Of a stretch of DNA of 43,466 nt, positions 38,327 to 43,466 are shown piece by piece. Source of the stretch: Pseudomonas kitaguniensis. GTDB taxonomy: Bacteria; Pseudomonadota; Gammaproteobacteria; Pseudomonadales; Pseudomonadaceae. Positions within the stretch are counted from its first letter, which is position 1. Every line of letters starts with the position of its first letter. Location: positions 1 to 43,466 of the forward strand of contig NZ_VUAZ01000096.1 of NCBI RefSeq assembly GCF_009296165.1, written 5' to 3'. The position numbers and the translations under genes are program-made. The notes below the pieces were generated by a model. It was given only the letters and a program-made list of their open reading frames with translations. It made no database searches and was not told where the DNA came from.

Positions 38327-41300
38327 TTGACCTCCACAGTACTCAACCCGTTGCCCTGGCGTTTAACCTGGATCTGCACCGGGATGCGTTCGTGCATTTC
38401 CTGCACGTGGGAGATCACCGCGACTTTGCGGCCCTGCGCCTGCAAACCATCCAGCGCGTCCATCGCCAGTTGCAGCGATTCGGGGTCGAGGCTGCCAAAG
38501 CCCTCATCGATAAACAGCGACTCGATCTTCAGCGTGCTCGACGCCATCGACGCCAGGCCCAAGGCGAGTGCCAGCGAAACCAGAAACGTTTCGCCACCTG
38601 ACAACGAGTGCACCGAGCGCAATTCATCGCCCATTTCCGTGTCCATCACCAACAACCCGAGCATGCTGCCGCCACGTTTAAGGCGGTAGCGACGCACCAG
38701 TTGGCGCAATTGCACGTTGGCGTGGTGTACCAGCAGGTCGAGGTTGTAGGCCTGGGCGATCTTGCGGAAGGTGTCGCCGGTGGCCGAGCCGATCAGCGCA
38801 TTCAGGCGTGCCCAGCGCTGCCATTCTTCGTACGCTTTGCTGATCTGCTCGGCCAGCGCATGGTTGGCGTCCTGGCGGCGTTGGTCTTCGGCCTGGCGCG
38901 CGCGCAATTCGGCGCAGTGTTTCTCGCCTTCGGTGAGTTGCTGGTTGAGTGCGGCCAGTGTGCTGTCGAGCGCTTCGGCTTCCAGGTTGCCGTTGTGCAA
39001 CGCCTGATGCTCGGCCAGGCGTTGCTCGCGTTCTTGCAGCAACACCTTGGCTTGTTCAACGGCTTTTTCGCTGTGCTGCAACTGTTGGCGCAATTGGCTG
39101 ACGCCGCTGTCGCTAAAGGCCAACAAGCGCGTCAGCCCGTCGTCATCAAGTTCGCCGTGCTGCGCGCGCCACTCAGCCAGGCGCGCGTCGAGGCTGTGCT
39201 GCTCGGCCGCCAGTGCGTGTTGACGCTCTTGCTGCGCCTTTAGATCGGCGGCCAATTGGGTCAGGGTGTTGCGCAGGTCTTGCAACTGTTGGTTGGCGTC
39301 GGCCTCGCTTTGGCGTGACTGCAGCACCGCGCTTTCGAGTTGCTGTTGCCACTGCTCGGCACTCGCGTGATCACCCAACAGGGCGCTGAGTTTTTCCTGG
39401 GCGGCCTGCTGTTGCGTGGCCAACTCGCTGACCTGTTGCTGCAGCGCGTCCAACTGCTGCTGGCGATGTTGCTGGTGGGTTTGTTGTTTCTCGATGGCCT
39501 GCTGGCGCTCTTGCTGTTCGGCCACTTCATCGCGCTGATGGCCCAGTTGTTCCAGGCGCTGGCTCACCTGCTGGTCCAACTGCATAAAGGTTGCCGCCGG
39601 TTCGCGGCGTAAACCTTCCAGGGTTTCAGCGGGCAACAGGCTGGCAAACGCAGTGAGTTCCTCGTCCAGCCGCTCGCGGTCGTTGGACAGCTCGCGCTGT
39701 TGGTCCACCAGCAATTGCCGGGCTTTTTGGCTGGCGTCCTGCGCGGCTTGCAGTTGTTGCTGCAAACGCCCGGCATTTTGTTGCAGGTTGAGCAGGGCGC
39801 CCTGGCGTTGTTCGTCCGCAGTGATGCTTTGCGTCAGTTGGGCCAGTTGCTGAGCCAGCCAGGCGCTGCGCTTGGCGGCGTCCTGATTGAACAGCGAGGC
39901 CGACAGTGGGTGTGCCTCCAGGCTCGGTGTCAGGCCTTGTTGCTGCGTCGCCAATTGCTCTTGCTGCTGCAAAAATTCCTTTTGCTGGGCAATCAGCCCA
40001 CCCACTTCGCCGCGCAGCTCGGTGAGTTTTTCCTTGAGCGTGTCCACGGCTTTCTGCGCGCTGGCCGCTTCGTTCTCGTCATGGCGACCGAGGCTTTGCA
40101 GCAAGGCTTCGGGCTGGTGATACGGATGCTCATGGCTGCCGCACACCGGGCATGGCTGCTCATCCTGCAACTGTTCGCGCAATTCCTCGACGCTGGCGCT
40201 GCGGGCCAGGCGCTGGCGTTCGAGCAATTGCCGGGTCACTGTCAGGGTATGTTCGGCCACGCTGAGTTCGGCTTTGGTTTGCAGGCCGGTCTGGTTCAGT
40301 TGGTCGCGTTGCTGCTGCGCTTCAGCAAGTTTTTGCGTGAGGCTGGCGGCCTGTTGATCAAGTTGCTGCTGGCTGTCCCACAGGCGCGTCAAGTCTTCGA
40401 AAGCGCGCTGTTGCTTGCGATTCTCTTGCAACAGGCTGGCGAGTAACTGGATCTGCTCGGCGACAGCGTGCGGTTCGGCACCGGCTTCCTGATACAACAG
40501 GTCCAACGCATCGCGTTGCTGGGCGAATTTCTCGGCGGCGGTGGTCGCGCGCTGCTCAAGCTGCGGCAGCTCAGCCTGGCCCTTGTTCAAGCGGTTGCCG
40601 ATCAGCATCAGCTGTTGCAGGCGGTCGCGGTAGGCGCTCCAGGCGTCACTCAGCGGCGCAAGCGCGGCGCTGCGCTCCAGCTCGGCGGCCAGGCGTTGCA
40701 GGCGCTCGGCGACCTGGCGGTGTTTTTCCTGCAAGCCTTGCAGTAACACCTGGCCTTCGCTGCAAGCGGTGTGCTGCTGCTGTTGGTCGTCGCTGCGTTT
40801 GGCCAAGTCTTTGGTCAGGTGGGCGAGGGTGCTTTGTTCTTCAAACGCTTGACGCAGCAATGGCAGGGCGTCGGCCTGGTTTTTCAGCGCGTCGGCGAGT
40901 GCCGCCTGGACGGCGGCTTGCTGTTGTTGCGCCTGTTCCTGACGGGCATGCAGGGCGGTTTGCTGCTCGATGTGTTGCTGAATGTGCGCGGCGAGCGGCG
41001 TCAGCAACGTGCCGAGTTCAGCCTGCCGTGCAAACTGATGGCGTTGCGGCGCCAGTTGCTCCAGAAGGCTCAAGTCCTGGCGTTGCGCGCCCTGGCCGTG
41101 CCAATGCTGTTGGGCCTGTTGCAGCTGCTCAACCGCGTTCTGCTGGCGTTCCTGCCATTCGCGCAGTTCCTTGAGCCAGGTGTGCTGAAGCTCCAACTGC
41201 TTGAGCTGGGCCTGCTGGGTCTTGAGCTGTTGTTGTGCATCGGCCAGTTGTTGATCAAGTTCGGCACGCGCTTCGGGCGCCAACGGCACCACGCCGGTGG

Positions 41301-41961
41301 CCTGGTCTTGCAGGTGTTTGTGCGCGTCTTTGGCGTCTTTGGCCTTGTCGAAGGCGCGGCGCCCAAGCTGGGTGTAAAGCGCGGTGTCAGTGAGCTTTTC
41401 GAGCAACTCGCTGCGCTCATTGTCGTTGGCCTTGAGGAACGCGCTGAACTCGCTTTGCGCCAGCAACACCGCACGCGTGAACTGCTCGAAATTCAAGCCC
41501 AGCGCCAATTCCAACTGGGTTTTGTATTCGGTTTTCTGGCTGGCCAGCAGTTGGTCGCTGTCGAGGTCGATCAGGCTTTGCCGGCTGTTCTGTAACTTGC
41601 CGCTGGCCTTGTCGCGTGCGCGGTTGGCTTCCCAGCGCGCACGGTAGCGGCGGCCGCTGACACCGACAAAATCGACCTCGGCATAACCGCCGCCCGTGCC
41701 GCGCCGTATCAGGGTGCGTGGGTCGCCGATAGAAATATCACTGTCGGCATCCGGCATTTTCGCCTGGCCGGTATCACCCAGGCGCGGCACGGCGCCAAAC
41801 AGCGCCAGGCACAGCGCATCGAGCAGGGTACTTTTACCCGCGCCGGTCGGCCCGGTAATCGCGAACAACCCGGCGCTGGCCAAGGGTTCGGCGGTAAAGT
41901 CGATGTCAAACGGCCCCGCCAGCGAGGCGAGGTTTTTCAGGCGGATGGCGAGAATTTTCAT
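38323..41961 (-). CDS. sbcC: Exonuclease subunit SbcC (Rad50-like)
   Basis: 1212-aa SMC-like ATPase of the SbcCD nuclease, which removes DNA hairpins and protein-blocked ends. Walker A GPTGAGKST at 37-45; long Gln-rich coiled coils (about 190-560 and 640-1050); the zinc-hook CPVC at about 603-606 (DEQPCPVCGSHEHPY) for dimerisation; ABC signature LSGGETFLVSLALAL near 1120 and Walker B/D-loop SLFIDEGFGSLD near 1150. Full length (E. coli SbcC is 1048 aa; Pseudomonas proteins are longer). Its ATG overlaps the sbcD stop (ATGA), and its stop overlaps the GST start, making an sbcD-sbcC-GST operon. Confidence 0.95.
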   Translation of the reverse strand: MKILAIRLKNLASLAGPFDIDFTAEPLASAGLFAITGPTGAGKSTLLDALCLALFGAVPRLGDTGQAKMPDADSDISIGDPRTLIRRGTGGGYAEVDFVGVSGRRYRARWEANRARDKASGKLQNSRQSLIDLDSDQLLASQKTEYKTQLELALGLNFEQFTRAVLLAQSEFSAFLKANDNERSELLEKLTDTALYTQLGRRAFDKAKDAKDAHKHLQDQATGVVPLAPEARAELDQQLADAQQQLKTQQAQLKQLELQHTWLKELREWQERQQNAVEQLQQAQQHWHGQGAQRQDLSLLEQLAPQRHQFARQAELGTLLTPLAAHIQQHIEQQTALHARQEQAQQQQAAVQAALADALKNQADALPLLRQAFEEQSTLAHLTKDLAKRSDDQQQQHTACSEGQVLLQGLQEKHRQVAERLQRLAAELERSAALAPLSDAWSAYRDRLQQLMLIGNRLNKGQAELPQLEQRATTAAEKFAQQRDALDLLYQEAGAEPHAVAEQIQLLASLLQENRKQQRAFEDLTRLWDSQQQLDQQAASLTQKLAEAQQQRDQLNQTGLQTKAELSVAEHTLTVTRQLLERQRLARSASVEELREQLQDEQPCPVCGSHEHPYHQPEALLQSLGRHDENEAASAQKAVDTLKEKLTELRGEVGGLIAQQKEFLQQQEQLATQQQGLTPSLEAHPLSASLFNQDAAKRSAWLAQQLAQLTQSITADEQRQGALLNLQQNAGRLQQQLQAAQDASQKARQLLVDQQRELSNDRERLDEELTAFASLLPAETLEGLRREPAATFMQLDQQVSQRLEQLGHQRDEVAEQQERQQAIEKQQTHQQHRQQQLDALQQQVSELATQQQAAQEKLSALLGDHASAEQWQQQLESAVLQSRQSEADANQQLQDLRNTLTQLAADLKAQQERQHALAAEQHSLDARLAEWRAQHGELDDDGLTRLLAFSDSGVSQLRQQLQHSEKAVEQAKVLLQEREQRLAEHQALHNGNLEAEALDSTLAALNQQLTEGEKHCAELRARQAEDQRRQDANHALAEQISKAYEEWQRWARLNALIGSATGDTFRKIAQAYNLDLLVHHANVQLRQLVRRYRLKRGGSMLGLLVMDTEMGDELRSVHSLSGGETFLVSLALALGLASMASSTLKIESLFIDEGFGSLDPESLQLAMDALDGLQAQGRKVAVISHVQEMHERIPVQIQVKRQGNGLSTVEVK

Positions 41962-43199
41962 GGCTGTTCAGCTCCCTGTTGCACTTCCTGGAGCAGCACG
42001 GCGAAATCCTTCAAGGTCTGTTCATCCACTTCACTGCCGTAGCTGTCCTGCCAGGCGCGGCTGAACAGCTCCTGCGGCGTGAGCTGGTCGAGTTCGATCA
42101 GGCGCTCTTCGTCGGTGGCTTCGTTGCCGCGTTTGCCGGCATATTCGGCGGCGATGCGCACCAGGCGCACGGCTTTGCCTTGCAGGGCGGTTTCGATTTG
42201 CTGGCGCAAATCTGGCTGCGGCTCATCAAGGCGCACGCGCACTTCCAGCCACGGCTGGCGCTGGGTGTCGGCGAGCAAGTCGATGTCGGGCAAGTCGCCC
42301 AGTTGTTTAAGAATATCCGCCAGCGGTGCGGCCTCAAGGCGTTGCAGGTTGACCGAGCGCGGGATCAGGCGCGGCTCGACGCTGAGCAGTTTTTCGCCCT
42401 CGAACGTCACATCGAGAATCTGGTGCTTGTAGCCGATTTCGGAAAACGACAGCGGAATCGGCGAGCCACTGTAGCGAATGCGTTCCTCGCCATTCACCCG
42501 TTGCGGCTTGTGCAAATGGCCAAGGGCGACATAGCCGATACTCGCATCGAACAGCTTGGCCGGCAGCGCCTCGGCATTGCCGATGATCAGGCTGCGCTCG
42601 GAATCTTCCGACACCGAACCACCGGCCATGTGCGCGTGGCTGATGGCAATCAACGCCTGGCCTTTTTTGCGTTTGGCATTCGCAGCGGCGATCAGCCATT
42701 CGTGCACTTGGCCAATGCCGCGCAGGTAATCATCGCCCAAGTGCGCGCCAGTGACTTCTGCCGGGCGCAAGAACGGCAGCGCCAGGCACCACGCAGCGAC
42801 CTTGCCTTTGGCGTCGGGCAGCGGGATCAGCAAGCGTTCGGCATCCAGTTGGCCGTCATCCAGCCACAGCACCCGGCCCAGCGCATGGGTGCGCAGGTGG
42901 CGCATCAACGGCGCAGGCAATTCGATGCGTGAGCCGGAATCGTGGTTGCCGGCGATCATCACAATCGTGAGTTTTGGGTTTTGTTCGTGGGCGCTGATGA
43001 TGAAATCGTACAGGCGCTCCTGGGCCTTGAGCGGCGGGTTGACCGTGTCGAAAATATCGCCGGCGATCAGCAATACATCCGGGCACTGGGCTTTTAGCTG
43101 GCCGAGCAGCCATTCGAGGAAACAGGCGTGTTCGAAGTCGCGTTCCTGGCCATGCAGGTTCTGGCCAAGGTGCCAGTCGGAGGTGTGAAACAGACGCAA
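41958..43199 (-). CDS. sbcD: Exonuclease subunit SbcD (Mre11-like)
   Basis: 413-aa calcineurin-like Mn-dependent nuclease, partner of SbcC. All phosphoesterase motifs are visible: FHTSDWHLGQNL near the start, LLIAGDIFDTV, VMIAGNHDSGSR, ISHAHMAGG and VALGHLHKPQ. After the nuclease domain comes a capping domain and C-terminal helices that bind SbcC. Start is TTG at 43199 (RLFHTSDWH), with GGAG 7 nt upstream; no closer ATG fits. First gene of the operon. Confidence 0.95.
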   Translation of the reverse strand: MRLFHTSDWHLGQNLHGQERDFEHACFLEWLLGQLKAQCPDVLLIAGDIFDTVNPPLKAQERLYDFIISAHEQNPKLTIVMIAGNHDSGSRIELPAPLMRHLRTHALGRVLWLDDGQLDAERLLIPLPDAKGKVAAWCLALPFLRPAEVTGAHLGDDYLRGIGQVHEWLIAAANAKRKKGQALIAISHAHMAGGSVSEDSERSLIIGNAEALPAKLFDASIGYVALGHLHKPQRVNGEERIRYSGSPIPLSFSEIGYKHQILDVTFEGEKLLSVEPRLIPRSVNLQRLEAAPLADILKQLGDLPDIDLLADTQRQPWLEVRVRLDEPQPDLRQQIETALQGKAVRLVRIAAEYAGKRGNEATDEERLIELDQLTPQELFSRAWQDSYGSEVDEQTLKDFAVLLQEVQQGAEQP

Positions 43200-43253
43200 G
43201 GCGAACTCCGTGAAGAAGATGAAAAGAACGGGTAGTTTACCTGTAAACCTGTG

Positions 43254-43466
43254 ACAGGGGGCTTGCTCCTGGCGGCGGTGTAACAGTCGACAACTGTATT
43301 GACTGAACCACTGCCATCGCGAGCAAGCCCGCTCCCACAGGGGGTATGCGGTGTGCAGGTAGATTGAGTGCTGGTTTTAACACTGCAGGTCAAATGTGGG
43401 AGGGGCTTGCTCCCGATGGCTGTGTGCCAGTCGACAACTGTATTGACTGAACCACTGCCATCGCCG
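43254..43466. repeat. REP cluster with 37-nt direct repeat
   Basis: The 267 nt upstream of sbcD hold no gene. Three REP-type units occur: 43254-43274 (variant core GGGGGCTTGCTCC), 43316-43340 (canonical, reverse orientation) and 43395-43420 (variant core GGAGGGGCTTGCTCCC). A 37-nt sequence beginning CAGTCGACAACTG occurs at 43284-43320 and again at 43428-43464, so the block is a tandem repeat that continues beyond the window. Confidence 0.88.

Noticed and set aside
1..43466. CRISPR array, tRNA, rRNA, integrase or IS transposase
   Set aside because: No regular spaced repeats, no cloverleaf-like or rRNA sequence recognised, and no recombinase protein among the genes.

Overview
The window is a gene-dense, high-GC bacterial chromosome segment that fits the Pseudomonas fluorescens group. 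The support is a gnd-zwf-HAD sugar phosphate operon, a complete fapABCDEF functional-amyloid operon, DpkA, CptA, a VpsR/NtrC-type sigma-54 activator, SbcCD, and fluorescens-type REP/REPIN repeats (core GTGGGAGCGGGCTTGCTC). No rRNA, tRNA, CRISPR array or IS element was seen.

Layout. 1-1850 (minus): an accessory island with a lipase-like probable type VI effector (cut by the window edge), an overlapping-operon lipoprotein that could be its immunity protein, and the start-less 3' remnant of a third gene. 2088-8766: zapE, a GNAT acetyltransferase, a small exported protein, a Fur-box-preceded TonB siderophore receptor, the phosphoethanolamine transferase cptA and a 58-aa coiled-coil gene. 9035-12359: gnd-zwf-HAD, each pair overlapping by ATGA. 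13056-19101: a sigma-54 enhancer-binding protein convergent with fapABCDEF. The fap operon has a good -24/-12 element before fapA and an intrinsic terminator between fapC and fapD. 19468-20885: a FecR-type anti-sigma protein with no sigma gene beside it, and a secreted PepSY protein.

20905-26048 (minus): a very large dermonecrotic-toxin-like gene split into two frames by an apparent 1-nt deletion. Its C-terminal part has a zinc-peptidase signature, HELTH plus NTEDIAY, resembling aspzincins (M35). 26219-30818: dpkA, DUF883 and small conserved genes, a REPIN, a GNAT enzyme, an LEA-type lipoprotein and an NCS2 nucleobase permease. 30913-35788: a Gfo/Idh/MocA oxidoreductase with twin GGAA-N6-TTC operator-like sites, divergent from a YCF48/BNR protein and an RND (MMPL-type) transporter. 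35900-38326: an acidic small protein, a periplasmic lactonase-like beta-propeller, a 59-aa exported peptide and a GST. 38323-43199: sbcC and sbcD, then a REP cluster to the window end.

Most genes are ordinary core or lineage genes. The parts most worth a second look are the split toxin with its peptidase domain and the nearby PepSY protein, the sigma-54 control and internal terminator of the fap operon, the orphan fecR whose partner sigma gene looks deleted, the truncated effector island beside zapE, and several small genes that are easy to miss (58 aa at 8590, 59 aa at 37521). I did not find a wholly unprecedented multi-gene system that I could defend from sequence alone.
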